From Acinetobacter lwoffii (GTDB lineage: Bacteria; Pseudomonadota; Gammaproteobacteria; Pseudomonadales; Moraxellaceae), in the NCBI RefSeq assembly GCF_019048525.1, contig NZ_CP077369.1:2728001-2792000 (forward strand): DNA of 64,000 nt, in the 5' to 3' direction. Position 1 is the stretch's first letter. Each line of letters begins with the position of its first letter. Shown here piece by piece: positions 45,527 to 54,340 of this stretch. The position numbers were made by a program, and so were the translations under genes. Under the pieces are notes generated by a model that was not told the DNA's origin, did no database searches, and was given only the letters and a program-made list of their open reading frames with translations.

Positions 45527-46236
45527 GCGTCCAGCTGCCAATCTATAGGCTCAATGCCATGTTGTTTGAGGTAGTTATTCGATTTTGAAAATACTTTACA
45601 ACCAAAAAAACCACCACGGTTTGCTGCCAAAGGCGATGGATGTGCTGCCTTTAACACGAGATGCTTGTCTTGATTAATGCGCTGTCCTTTACGCTGTGCG
45701 TATGCGCCCCAAAGAATAAAGACAATATGTTCACGCTGTTCATTTAATACATCAATGACGTGATCGGTAAATTCTTCCCAACCGCGCTTTTGATGCGAAG
45801 TCGGCTGACCTGCTTCTACGGTCAGTACTGCATTTAACAGAAGCACACCCTGCTCTGCCCAATGTGTCAAGTCACCATGCTTCGGTCTTTCAACCCCGAG
45901 ATCAGCATGTAACTCATGAAAAATATTACGCAAAGATGGTGGTAATGCAACCCCCTTTTGCACGGAAAAGCTTAATCCATGCGCCTGATTTGGGCCATGA
46001 TAAGGATCTTGCCCTAAAATTACCACTTTTACCCGATCTAGCGGCGTGGTATTTAACGCATTAAAAATCAGATGATTGGGAGGATAAATGATTTTATCTG
46101 CTTTTTTTTCTTCAACGAGAAATGCTTTTAATTCATCCATTTTCGGACTGAGCAAAAATTCACTCAATCCATATTTCCAGCTTTCATCCAGCTGAACTTT
46201 ATTCAGCTTGGCCAGTTGCTGTTCATTTAAAGACAT
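45523..46236 (-). CDS. ung: Uracil-DNA glycosylase
   Basis: 237 residues. Removes uracil from DNA. Water-activating motif Gly-Gln-Asp77-Pro-Tyr-His80 ([20 protein letters not shown]), uracil pocket [10 protein letters not shown], and the [14 protein letters not shown] leucine loop. The ATGA overlap couples its translation to the downstream HIBCH-type gene. Confidence 0.98.
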   Translation of the reverse strand: MSLNEQQLAKLNKVQLDESWKYGLSEFLLSPKMDELKAFLVEEKKADKIIYPPNHLIFNALNTTPLDRVKVVILGQDPYHGPNQAHGLSFSVQKGVALPPSLRNIFHELHADLGVERPKHGDLTHWAEQGVLLLNAVLTVEAGQPTSHQKRGWEEFTDHVIDVLNEQREHIVFILWGAYAQRKGQRINQDKHLVLKAAHPSPLAANRGGFFGCKVFSKSNNYLKQHGIEPIDWQLDA

Positions 46237-46282
46237 TCTTCAATCCTAAATCTATGTCAATGGATTTAAAGTCACGCAGACT

Positions 46283-46879
46283 TTAAATCTGTACCTGTAA
46301 ATCTACTGTAGGGTTATGAAATGGTGTGCCCTGTTTGAGCTTGGCAAACATGTCCGGATCTGTCCATTCAGCCTGCACTTGTTCAGAGAACTCAAGTTGC
46401 TCCAGACTAAGGATGCCCATTTGTTCATTTTGAATATCTTCTAAAAAGCTTTGTGCATAGCCGGTGTCGGTTTCATGCACAATCACAGAATAGACTTCGA
46501 CATCGCCTTCACCATTTTGAGTCACGGTCGATGCCAGCACCTGCTGTGCCAGAAAGAAGAAAATACGTGAAAACTGTTCTGCTGATGGCGATACCGGCAA
46601 AGACACCCAGCGCGCACTGAAATTCTTGCAGGCCTGAATATATTCCGGATCGTCATTTTTCCAAAAGCAGATGGCATGATCGAAAGAATCAAAGAAATCC
46701 TTAATCACACCTTTAAGCAGACCAAAGTCATAGACCATTTGACCATGATCTAGCTTCGAGGCTTTTAGCAATAACTCGACTTTATAACTATGGCCATGGA
46801 TCGAACGCTTACAGCGATCTGACGTGCAGTTACGCACAATATGAGCATTCTCAAACTTAAATAACTTACGAATTAACAT
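46283..46879 (-). CDS. queD: 6-carboxytetrahydropterin synthase-like protein (QueD family)
   Basis: 198 residues from ATG 46877-46879 (MLIRKLFKFENAHIV). Makes 6-carboxytetrahydropterin for queuosine synthesis. Zinc His are in FENAHIV and IHGHSY, with the catalytic Cys five residues before that HGH (RCKRSIHGH). The MVYDFGLLKGVIKDFFDSFDHAICF segment and the late Glu in VIVHETDTGYAQ fit the family. It has a longer C-terminus than E. coli QueD (121 residues), as in several gammaproteobacteria. No queC/queE nearby. Confidence 0.88.
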   Translation of the reverse strand: MLIRKLFKFENAHIVRNCTSDRCKRSIHGHSYKVELLLKASKLDHGQMVYDFGLLKGVIKDFFDSFDHAICFWKNDDPEYIQACKNFSARWVSLPVSPSAEQFSRIFFFLAQQVLASTVTQNGEGDVEVYSVIVHETDTGYAQSFLEDIQNEQMGILSLEQLEFSEQVQAEWTDPDMFAKLKQGTPFHNPTVDLQVQI

Positions 46880-47031
46880 ATGCCGTAATGTCGTCAAAAA
46901 ATAGGTGAATTAATTTTGATTATAAAGCAAAAGTAAAGCTTTGAGGATTAATTTTGCTGTTTAGCATGATAGGAAAAAGGCATCAGCCCGGCATTTGCGC
47001 TTATCCAGCCTGTACAACTCATGAGCTAAAA

Positions 47032-48003
47032 TTAAAATGGCGCCATGCTACGGTAAGCGACATAAACCTGTTTGTCCTGACGAACCAGATCGCTGCTAAA
47101 CTGGCGCTTACGCTCACTTAAAACCACTTCGATTCGGGCTTTAAAATAATTGGATTGCACCCCAAGCAGACTGTTAAACAAATTACGCCTGTCCGCATCG
47201 ACCTGAGCGAAAGGCTCCAGTGACCACAGATCAGTCACATTGGAAAAGTGCTCCAAATTGGCCTGACGCTGATCCAGCAATTGCTGCACTGCATTCACAT
47301 CCAGCTTTTCATCCATACTAGCCAAAAGAAAAGCTGAAGCGGTATTAATATTGACCAGGCTCTCCTGCACCGGTGCAGTACTCAGATAAGGTGCTATCAG
47401 CTTATATTTATTCTCTTCAAAACCGCGTACCAGCTTTAATTCTTCTACGCTGTGAAATTTTGCATTCGGTGGCAAAGCAGCATTGGGCAAGCTCTGATAA
47501 TAGTTAGATTCGGCGCCCATGCCCCCACTGACCAGCTCGTCTGCATCCTGCCAGTCAATGACTGCTTCACTGAGCTGTTCCGGCAAACTGGCACGTTTTA
47601 GAATCAGCTCGAACCATGCTTTGGCATTTTCATTGACTGCGCCTTCGGCAGTAATCAGGCTATTTAAATTAAACTTGCCTGATTCATCCTGTATTATTCC
47701 GGAGACATAACCGTCATCTACCGGAAAAGCTGGCATGGGCTGCGCCCAGGTTTCCTGCAGATGGTCGACCTCTGCGGCATTTTCAGCATCATCGACCAGC
47801 AATTCAGAAAAAAAGGCCTCGGCACTTTTGGCATACATAAGGGACTGGTTTTGTCGCATCAAATAAGCAGTGCTTTCAGCAGTTGCAGCCTGACGTTGGG
47901 CAATCGTGGCAGCCAAAATAGTCGCTAGCGCTACCATCACCAGAATGGTAATCAGTGCAATGCCCTGCTGCTGCTTGATCATGATCGCTTTCTTCATTTT
48001 CAT
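47032..48003 (-). CDS. gspK: Type II secretion minor pseudopilin GspK
   Basis: 323 residues. Largest minor pseudopilin, which caps the pseudopilus tip. Type IV-prepilin-like leader ends in QQQG, followed by IALITILVMVALATILAAT; GspK lacks the usual Glu5, as here. The GKFNLNSL stretch and two helix-hairpin-like segments (LVNINTASAFLLASMDEKLD) are typical. Start may be either the first Met or the later MIKQQQG. Ends the gspHIJK run. Confidence 0.93.
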   Translation of the reverse strand: MKMKKAIMIKQQQGIALITILVMVALATILAATIAQRQAATAESTAYLMRQNQSLMYAKSAEAFFSELLVDDAENAAEVDHLQETWAQPMPAFPVDDGYVSGIIQDESGKFNLNSLITAEGAVNENAKAWFELILKRASLPEQLSEAVIDWQDADELVSGGMGAESNYYQSLPNAALPPNAKFHSVEELKLVRGFEENKYKLIAPYLSTAPVQESLVNINTASAFLLASMDEKLDVNAVQQLLDQRQANLEHFSNVTDLWSLEPFAQVDADRRNLFNSLLGVQSNYFKARIEVVLSERKRQFSSDLVRQDKQVYVAYRSMAPF

Positions 48004-48009
48004 TTCTTA

Positions 48010-48651
48010 TTATTCTGAGCTGGGTTGAACGGTGTTCTGAGTATCAAGCAAAAAGTCAGTATTTAATAAACTAAACATCCATTCATAACTGACGCCATTC
48101 ACAGTTAAATTGATTTTAATCCCTTTAGGCAAACGCTGTTTATGCTCTAACTGATTCAGATCAGCAGAAGTATCCGGCCATTGCGTGAGTTCATTCGGAT
48201 TAAGTACGACGATCTGGAATTGTTCGACTTCCGACAATAAAACACTGGATTCGGGCTGATCTTGACCGGTCTGATTCAGATTCCGGTATTTCAAGCGATA
48301 AAGTTTCTGCTCATCGGCTCGATACTGATATTCAATGCGTTCATCTGGGGAAATTCCTTCTTCCAAAGGGTCAGTTACCCCAGTTTTACTGAAATTAAAG
48401 CGTCCGTTCTGCAGCACCAGAGCCGGTTGAATATCCCCATTGATATTGGCCGTTAAGGGCACTGCCTGTACGGTATCTCGCAGAATCTGCTGATAGGTTT
48501 GCTGTAGCTGACCTAAACGCTGCTCATGAATCACATTCTGATCTTTGGTTTTGACAATATAATCAAAAACTTTCCAACCCAAAGCAGACAGCACCGCAAA
48601 GATCGCAATTGCGACCATTAATTCAACCAGGGTAAATCCTTTAGGCTTCAT
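48010..48651 (-). CDS. gspJ: Type II secretion minor pseudopilin GspJ
   Basis: 213 residues. Prepilin peptidase site MKPKG/FTLVELMVAIAIF with Glu at +5. The rest resembles GspJ (YQQILRDTVQAVPL and a later beta-rich domain). Start codon overlaps the gspI stop (ATGA), so translation is coupled. Works with GspI and GspK in the pseudopilus tip. Confidence 0.93.
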   Translation of the reverse strand: MKPKGFTLVELMVAIAIFAVLSALGWKVFDYIVKTKDQNVIHEQRLGQLQQTYQQILRDTVQAVPLTANINGDIQPALVLQNGRFNFSKTGVTDPLEEGISPDERIEYQYRADEQKLYRLKYRNLNQTGQDQPESSVLLSEVEQFQIVVLNPNELTQWPDTSADLNQLEHKQRLPKGIKINLTVNGVSYEWMFSLLNTDFLLDTQNTVQPSSE

Positions 48652-49061
48652 GGAGTATTGTTCATGCGATGATTAAAGAACATCAGGTTACTGATGCCAG
48701 ACTCAACCTGACCACTGTCCTGATTAACCAGACTCACCTGCAATTCGATTCGCTGCACATTGGGACTGACCGTCGGTTCGCTGCGCTTGTCAATCTGCCA
48801 AGTTTCACCTTGCTGGGTCAGCTGTTTAGAAGCCGTACCCTCCATCCATTCCTGATTGATTTCCATTTGTGCCACTTCATTTAAAGCAACAAACTGTGCT
48901 TTGGTACGTAGAATAGCATTCGAGGTCGACTGGGTATATTGCATTGCGACTTTGGTCAGGGTCATGGCTGCGGTCGCAAAAATTGCCAAGGCCACCATAA
49001 CTTCCAACAAAGTAAAACCTGAGGCACGATTAAGTCGAGTAACACTCGACCTGAGCGACAT
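48648..49061 (-). CDS. gspI: Type II secretion minor pseudopilin GspI
   Basis: About 137 residues if started at the ATG 49059-49061 (MSLRSSVTRLNRASG/FTLLEVMVALAIF). Prepilin site G/F with Glu at +5; a 15-residue leader is long but acceptable. No good ribosome site precedes this ATG. The open frame continues upstream without a stop for another 61 codons into gspH, so the true start is uncertain. The start lies in a dyad-rich element that looks inserted at the gspH-gspI junction. The remainder is GspI-like (ALNEVAQMEINQEW...). Confidence 0.85.
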   Translation of the reverse strand: MSLRSSVTRLNRASGFTLLEVMVALAIFATAAMTLTKVAMQYTQSTSNAILRTKAQFVALNEVAQMEINQEWMEGTASKQLTQQGETWQIDKRSEPTVSPNVQRIELQVSLVNQDSGQVESGISNLMFFNHRMNNTP

Positions 49062-49140
49062 TGTCGCGCAAGAAAGTCCGATAGCAGCGCAAGACGAAGT
49101 CCTATGCTTGCAGCACACATGATCAAATCCATGAACACTC
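49031..49140. repeat. Dyad-rich element at the gspH-gspI junction
   Basis: Contains perfect inverted repeats GTCGAGT-AAC-ACTCGAC (about 49034-49050) and GCGACA-T-TGTCGC (about 49055-49067). On the minus strand GGACTTCGTCTTGCGC and GGACTTTCTTGCGCG form an imperfect direct repeat. The composition differs from the flanking pseudopilin genes. It looks like a dispersed small repeat; copy number cannot be tested here. Confidence 0.5.
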
Positions 49141-49188
49141 GCCTTAAACAACTTGATTACACCAGACCCAGCGCTCTGCTTGAAATAT

Positions 49189-49740
49189 CTAGATTTCATT
49201 GATTTTACCCAAATGATCAATCTCAATCGCAGCACCCACTTCACGGTCTTCTAAAAAGAACTGAATCCGCACCGGTTTGACTTCACCATTGCCGAGCCAG
49301 ATCAATTGAGGTGAATTTGCCTGAGTCAGATCACGGTTTTGTGCCTTGGCGTAACGCTGCTGTTCCAGTGCCTGAATCTGAAAGGAAACATGATCAGGCA
49401 AACTGCGCAATTTAAAATCTGCATAACTTTGCCATTTCTCATTTTGCAGGTTCTGTTCAGTCTGCGCTGCTGAACGATATTCTATAATTCCATAACGAAA
49501 TGGCGTGACATCTGTTGCTGGCTGAACGTCAAGCGCGAGTATTCTAGACTGGTCATTGGCCTCGCGTAGCACCCGTTGCAAGTCTACTAATAAAATTTCC
49601 CGTGCCTGCATTGCTTTGCGCTGATCGACACCACTGGTATTGAGTAGCACTAGTGAAGCCATAATCCCCATAATCACAATCACCACCATCAATTCGATTA
49701 AGGTAAAGCCACGAACTGCACTGTGAGGTGATCTGATCAT
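49189..49740 (-). CDS. gspH: Type II secretion minor pseudopilin GspH
   Basis: 183 residues. Prepilin site MIRSPHSAVRG/FTLIELMVVIVIMGIMASLVLL with Glu at +5. C-terminal beta domain ends FFLEDREVGAAIEIDHLGKINEI, like GspH. First of the HIJK cluster; 9 bp downstream of the TetR gene on the same strand. Confidence 0.9.
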   Translation of the reverse strand: MIRSPHSAVRGFTLIELMVVIVIMGIMASLVLLNTSGVDQRKAMQAREILLVDLQRVLREANDQSRILALDVQPATDVTPFRYGIIEYRSAAQTEQNLQNEKWQSYADFKLRSLPDHVSFQIQALEQQRYAKAQNRDLTQANSPQLIWLGNGEVKPVRIQFFLEDREVGAAIEIDHLGKINEI

Positions 49741-49749
49741 AGGACAACC

Positions 49750-50370
49750 TTAGACAAACTGGTCGGCAGAATGCACCTGCTTGGGCAAAGCCAGCGCCTG
49801 ATCGATATAGGCCACACGCAAGGTATCGCGTGAACCCAAGTAACGCTGATAGAAACTGGAATTGAGAATTGCGGCTGCACCATGGGTCAGCGACCAGATC
49901 GACGCTAGATAATCGCGTACCGACATGCGGCTGTTGATCGATGCCAGATAAGTTTCTGTCATACGGATAATCAGGCGTAAACGCTGTTTACGCACCTGAT
50001 AAAGTTCGCTAAACAGGTGCTGGATTCCAACCCCAGTCGTCGACAGGCGTTCTTCAATCTGATGAAACAGCACGGTTCGTTCCGGATGATGTAAATGATG
50101 CAGCATAAAGAAGGCCAGATGTTCAGGAAAGGCTTTATCGCTATCCTGAATCATTTCCAGCAACATGCGCTCATTACGGATAATCAGCAGCATGTACAGC
50201 TCATCTTTACTCTGAAAATGTTTATAAAGTGTCCCTTTGGCCAGATCAAGCTCGGCAGCCAGCGCATCTAGCGTCATTCCTGCTTCACCATTTTCCAACA
50301 GGAGCTGTTCTGCAACTTGAAAAATCAAGGTTTCTCTTGCTCGAAACTGAGCCTGACGATCCATCTTCAC
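49750..50370 (-). CDS. TetR-family transcriptional regulator
   Basis: 206 residues. N-terminal TetR HTH: ARETLIFQVAEQLLLENGEAGMTLDALAAELDLAKGTLYKHFQSKDELY. The C-terminal domain is helical (ligand/dimer). It lies between tatD and gspH with short gaps, so it is likely part of the long array. Target unknown; autoregulation or control of the gsp genes is possible. Confidence 0.92.
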   Translation of the reverse strand: MKMDRQAQFRARETLIFQVAEQLLLENGEAGMTLDALAAELDLAKGTLYKHFQSKDELYMLLIIRNERMLLEMIQDSDKAFPEHLAFFMLHHLHHPERTVLFHQIEERLSTTGVGIQHLFSELYQVRKQRLRLIIRMTETYLASINSRMSVRDYLASIWSLTHGAAAILNSSFYQRYLGSRDTLRVAYIDQALALPKQVHSADQFV

Positions 50371-50405
50371 CCTATAAACTCTCTTTGTACTTTATATAAC
50401 TTTAT

Positions 50406-51179
50406 TTACTTTAAATTCAGAAGATTTTCAAAGTTCTGCTTTGTGATAAAAGCCATTTCTTCTAGCGACTTATCATATACATCGCAAAGCGCTTTGGCTA
50501 CATAAGGAACGTATTTAGGCTCATTAGATTTGCCACGATACGGCATTGGCGCAAGATAAGGACTATCGGTTTCAATCAGCACACGATCCAGCGGAACCTG
50601 TTTGGCGACATCACGCAGATCCTGCGCATTTTTAAATGAAACAATTCCGGAAAATGAAACATAATAGCCGCAATCCAGTACTGCTTTAGCGGTTTCCCAG
50701 TCCTCGGTAAAACAGTGCAGGATGCCATGCGTAGATTTTTCCGCGCGAATAATATCGACGGTATCATGCTTGGCGGAACGGGTATGAACGACTACAGGTT
50801 TTTTGGTGATTTGTGACGCATGGATATGCCGGGCGAAACAGGCTTTTTGCTCTGCAATAAAATCGGTACTGTGATAATAGTCCAGACCTGTTTCACCGAG
50901 TGCCCAGACTTTCTCCGGTTGCGCCAGTTCGACCAGATATTCAGTCGTGGCACGCGCCATGGTTGCAGCATCTTCGCAAGGATGTACGCCAACGGTATAT
51001 CCGACATCTGCATGACACGCGGCAATTTTGGCCAGCTCGATATGATCATCCAGATCGACCGAGATACTCATGAATTTGGAAACACCGGCTTCACGAGCCT
51101 GAGCCAATGCCTGATCCAGATCACCATGATATGGTGTCAAATCAAGCAGGGTTAAATGACAATGAGTATCTACAAACAC
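50406..51179 (-). CDS. tatD: TatD-family metal-dependent hydrolase/DNase
   Basis: 257 residues. TIM-barrel with metal ligands His6-x-His8 (VDTHCHLTLL), Glu in ALGETGLDYY, His in KPVVVHTRSA and GILHCF, and Asp in LIETDSPYLAP. Related to TatD/YcfH, the latter common beside holB. Acts on DNA 3' ends in known members. Co-directional with pilZ and holB. Confidence 0.93.
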   Translation of the reverse strand: MFVDTHCHLTLLDLTPYHGDLDQALAQAREAGVSKFMSISVDLDDHIELAKIAACHADVGYTVGVHPCEDAATMARATTEYLVELAQPEKVWALGETGLDYYHSTDFIAEQKACFARHIHASQITKKPVVVHTRSAKHDTVDIIRAEKSTHGILHCFTEDWETAKAVLDCGYYVSFSGIVSFKNAQDLRDVAKQVPLDRVLIETDSPYLAPMPYRGKSNEPKYVPYVAKALCDVYDKSLEEMAFITKQNFENLLNLK

Positions 51180-51206
51180 GATGCGTTCCTACCAAGGGTA
51201 AATTAA

Positions 51207-51548
51207 CTACATAGTGTAACTTTTACGTCCTTCAGATTTAAGACCTGCAACCAGACGATCTGCTTCATTTTTAAAATAAACGCCTTTTTCACCGCTTAAC
51301 TGGATGCCAAAGCCTTGTGGCTTGATGCCATTCTGCTTTTGCGAGACCCAGATGACTTTACCGGTTAAAGGAATTTTCTGGGTCTGGTCAGGCAAAGTCG
51401 TCAATACAAAAACCTCTTCGCCCAGTTTGACCGGCTGCTTGGAAGGAATAAAAAGCCCACCACCCACAACATAAGGCATATAGCTGGCAAACAGTGTTTC
51501 AATGTCAGGAATATTGGCCTGAATAATACCGCCCATACGTGGTTGCAT
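51207..51548 (-). CDS. pilZ: PilZ-domain protein
   Basis: 113 residues. PilZ fold like the type IV pilus biogenesis PilZ: ASYMPYVVGGGLFIPSKQPVKLGEEVFVLTTLP, then GKVIWVSQKQNGIKPQGFGIQL. The N-terminal RxxxR motif needed to bind c-di-GMP is not evident, as in pilus PilZ. It sits next to holB, the usual place in pseudomonads. Confidence 0.9.
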   Translation of the reverse strand: MQPRMGGIIQANIPDIETLFASYMPYVVGGGLFIPSKQPVKLGEEVFVLTTLPDQTQKIPLTGKVIWVSQKQNGIKPQGFGIQLSGEKGVYFKNEADRLVAGLKSEGRKSYTM

Positions 51549-51563
51549 GTGATTTCCCCTTAA

Positions 51564-52544
51564 TTAAAGATTCATCAGCTTGATAAACAATTCATCAATA
51601 ACCAGATTGCTTTGGACATTCTGTTCAAGGAATTGTTTAGCGCGCTGAAAATCTTCATAAATTTTAAAAAGTGCTTCTAATGAATATTGTTCGGCAAGTA
51701 CATTGAATTCAAGGTCAATGTTTTTCACCGTCTGATTTAGCTTGACACAAATTAAATCGGACAACAAGTATTCAAACATTTGAGCAAAGTCACCAAAATT
51801 CAGGTTTTTATTCCATTTGGTCGCAATTGCCATCGGCATATTTTTTTGCATGACCAGTTTTTGCCAGTCTTGCAGGAATTCCTGACGTAGTGGCAGCCAG
51901 GCACTTTGTGCAACCTCTAGTGCCTGTAACGGCATCTGATTGGACAGGTTCATCAATAACTGTTGTTGGCTAGCACCTGCATCTGGGAGCTGATTCTGGA
52001 TATAATCGCTAAATTGTTCTGCGGAAATCCGGTCCAAAGCAAAATGCTGCAAACGACTGCGTATAGTCGCGGGCAATTTTAAATAATGATTCGCCAGTAA
52101 AATAATGACCGTATTATCACCGGGTTCTTCCAGTGTTTTGAGTAAGGCATTGGCAGAGGCAATATTCAAGGCTTCTGCCGGCTCAATCACAATCACGCGC
52201 CAGCCATCTACAGTCTGTTGCACAAAAGGCAGCAGATCGCGAATCTTCTCGATCTTGATTTTGGCATTCTGTTTTTTATTGTCGTCATCGGTACTGATAT
52301 GCACATAGTTGGGATGGGTGTCTGCCTTTAACCATTGACAGCTACTGCATTCACCACATGGCCCGGCAGGCTGACGATTCAGGCATAACACCCAAGCCAG
52401 AAACTGTTGGGTAAACGCTTCTTTACCACAGCCTTTTTTTCCATAAAACAATAAACCATGTCCAAGCTTGGGAAAGCGCCCGGTCAGGGTTTCCCAAACC
52501 TGTTGCTGCCATGGATAGATATGTGCATTGACATCAAAAGGCAT
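51564..52544 (-). CDS. holB: DNA polymerase III subunit delta prime
   Basis: 326 residues. Clamp-loader subunit. Degenerate P-loop GKKGCGKEAF, zinc cysteines PCGECSSCQW, the DnaX-like IEPAEALNIASANALLKTLEEPG box and the SRLQHFALD sensor. Lies 14 bp after kdsB on the same strand; the clamp-loader partner dnaX is at the start of the window. Confidence 0.93.
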   Translation of the reverse strand: MPFDVNAHIYPWQQQVWETLTGRFPKLGHGLLFYGKKGCGKEAFTQQFLAWVLCLNRQPAGPCGECSSCQWLKADTHPNYVHISTDDDNKKQNAKIKIEKIRDLLPFVQQTVDGWRVIVIEPAEALNIASANALLKTLEEPGDNTVIILLANHYLKLPATIRSRLQHFALDRISAEQFSDYIQNQLPDAGASQQQLLMNLSNQMPLQALEVAQSAWLPLRQEFLQDWQKLVMQKNMPMAIATKWNKNLNFGDFAQMFEYLLSDLICVKLNQTVKNIDLEFNVLAEQYSLEALFKIYEDFQRAKQFLEQNVQSNLVIDELFIKLMNL

Positions 52545-52558
52545 GTATTTGACTCTTC

Positions 52559-53320
52559 TTAGGCAAAATGGGAAAGATCCATCTGATTCAGGCGATCCAG
52601 ATCTTCCTGAGTATCTACCCCTGGCGGCAAATTGGCTTCAGCCACCGCAATGGCAATACGGTGTCCATTTTCCAGTACCCGTAACTGTTCTAGAGATTCC
52701 AGTTTCTCCAGCACACCCATTTCCCAGGTCACATATTCTTGCAACAGTTTTACCCGATAGGCATATAGACCTAAATGACGATAGGCCTGATCATGCAGCT
52801 TCGGTTCAGCGAGTTTCGCGCCATCACGGTCATAAGGAATGGTAGCACGGCTAAAATACAGTGCCTGCTGCTGTTTTGACATTACGACTTTTACAATGCT
52901 GTCGCGTTTGAATTCATCCAGTTGATGGATCGGCTCACATAGCGTCGACATGGAAGATTCAGGCTGATCTTCCAAGAGTTGAGCAACCTGTTTTACCAGT
53001 TGCGCCGGCAGTAAAGGTTCATCCCCCTGTACATTGACAATGATGTCATCACTGGCCCAGCCTTTAGTTCGAGCCACTTCACTCAAGCGGTCTGTGCCTG
53101 AAGGATGATCCGCTGAGGTAATCACCACATCAATGCCTTCAGCACGGCAAACGGCTGCAATACGCTCATCATCAGTTGCCACACACAGATCGTCAAAACC
53201 TTGCACTTTTTTGGTTTGGTCCACTACCCGCAGAATCATGGGACGACCATGAATTTCCAGCAAAGGTTTACCCGGTAAACGTGAACTGGCGAAACGTGCA
53301 GGAATAACAATGTGTTTCAT
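52559..53320 (-). CDS. kdsB: 3-deoxy-manno-octulosonate cytidylyltransferase (CMP-KDO synthetase)
   Basis: 253 residues. Activates KDO with CTP for lipid A-core synthesis. N-terminal [54 protein letters not shown] and NVQGDEPLL motifs. Follows lpxK by 12 bp in the exbB-to-kdsB run, so it is coupled to lipid A kinase and MsbA. Confidence 0.96.
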   Translation of the reverse strand: MKHIVIPARFASSRLPGKPLLEIHGRPMILRVVDQTKKVQGFDDLCVATDDERIAAVCRAEGIDVVITSADHPSGTDRLSEVARTKGWASDDIIVNVQGDEPLLPAQLVKQVAQLLEDQPESSMSTLCEPIHQLDEFKRDSIVKVVMSKQQQALYFSRATIPYDRDGAKLAEPKLHDQAYRHLGLYAYRVKLLQEYVTWEMGVLEKLESLEQLRVLENGHRIAIAVAEANLPPGVDTQEDLDRLNQMDLSHFA

Positions 53321-53332
53321 AATGAATGAGCC

Positions 53333-54337
53333 TTAAGAAATTTGAATACCGTATTGTTGTAACTGTTGCTGCAAGACTGTATAGCAGGCTGGCGATAGGA
53401 CTGCATCGACTGGCACCACCCAGATATCCTGTTTAAAATCTGGATATTGTTTAAGTAGCGCCATAATTTTTATTGCGTCTTTTTCAGTGGTAATAATCGG
53501 ATTGTTATCATCGAACTGTAAATCTTCAATGTCATAGTCATGATGGTCTGGAAACTCATGACACTGAAATTGTTCTATGCCTAAATTTTGCAAGGTCTGA
53601 TAAAACCGCTGTGGAAAGCCAATGCCGACTACCGCATAAAAAGCCGCTTGAGGATCAAAGATTTTATTGTTGTCCTGATTAAGCAAATAAGGCTGTGATG
53701 CAGCCAGATGCATATGCAGTTCAGAGCTTGGGTTAGCCGAATGCTCAATTACGGTTCCCGTTTTCAAACGGGTCACTGGTTCACGTAGATAACCTTCTGG
53801 AAGCAGTTTCTGATTACCCAGACCGCGATTATTATCCAGCACAATCCACTCAATCTGGCGATTCAAGGCCCAATGCTGCAGGCCATCATCACAGATAATC
53901 AGATCCAGTTCATGTTTGTGCAGCAATAACTCGATACTTTTCTGCCGGTTGGGACCAACTGCCATCGGCACGCCTGTTGCCTGTACAATCAAGGCAGGCT
54001 CATCTCCGACAATCTCCGGCAAGGTATTAAAGTCGACATAGGCAGGAAATGGACCTTGGCCGCCATAGCCTCGACTGATCACGCCTACCCGAACATTTTT
54101 CTCGGTTAAATAATCCACCAGATGAATCAACAAAGGTGTTTTACCGCTACCACCGACTGTGATGTTACCAATTACCATAACGGGAATTGGTGCACTATAA
54201 CTTTTTTTAATGCCTTTTTGATAAAGCCAGTGATTGCTGACAAAACCCAGGCGATACAACCATGACAAAGGACGCAGCACCACCAGCCACTTTGCCTGTG
54301 CATTCCAAGCATCCTGAATGATTTGTGCCAGTGCCAT
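53333..54337 (-). CDS. lpxK: Tetraacyldisaccharide 4'-kinase
   Basis: 334 residues. Phosphorylates the lipid A disaccharide at the 4' position. Walker A Gly62-Gly-Ser-Gly-Lys-Thr67 in context GNITVGGSGKTPLLIHLVDYL, and the DDGLQHWAL segment (catalytic Asp). Starts 3 bp after the msbA stop; all neighbours act in lipid A assembly. Confidence 0.95.
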   Translation of the reverse strand: MALAQIIQDAWNAQAKWLVVLRPLSWLYRLGFVSNHWLYQKGIKKSYSAPIPVMVIGNITVGGSGKTPLLIHLVDYLTEKNVRVGVISRGYGGQGPFPAYVDFNTLPEIVGDEPALIVQATGVPMAVGPNRQKSIELLLHKHELDLIICDDGLQHWALNRQIEWIVLDNNRGLGNQKLLPEGYLREPVTRLKTGTVIEHSANPSSELHMHLAASQPYLLNQDNNKIFDPQAAFYAVVGIGFPQRFYQTLQNLGIEQFQCHEFPDHHDYDIEDLQFDDNNPIITTEKDAIKIMALLKQYPDFKQDIWVVPVDAVLSPACYTVLQQQLQQYGIQIS

Positions 54338-54340
54338 AAG

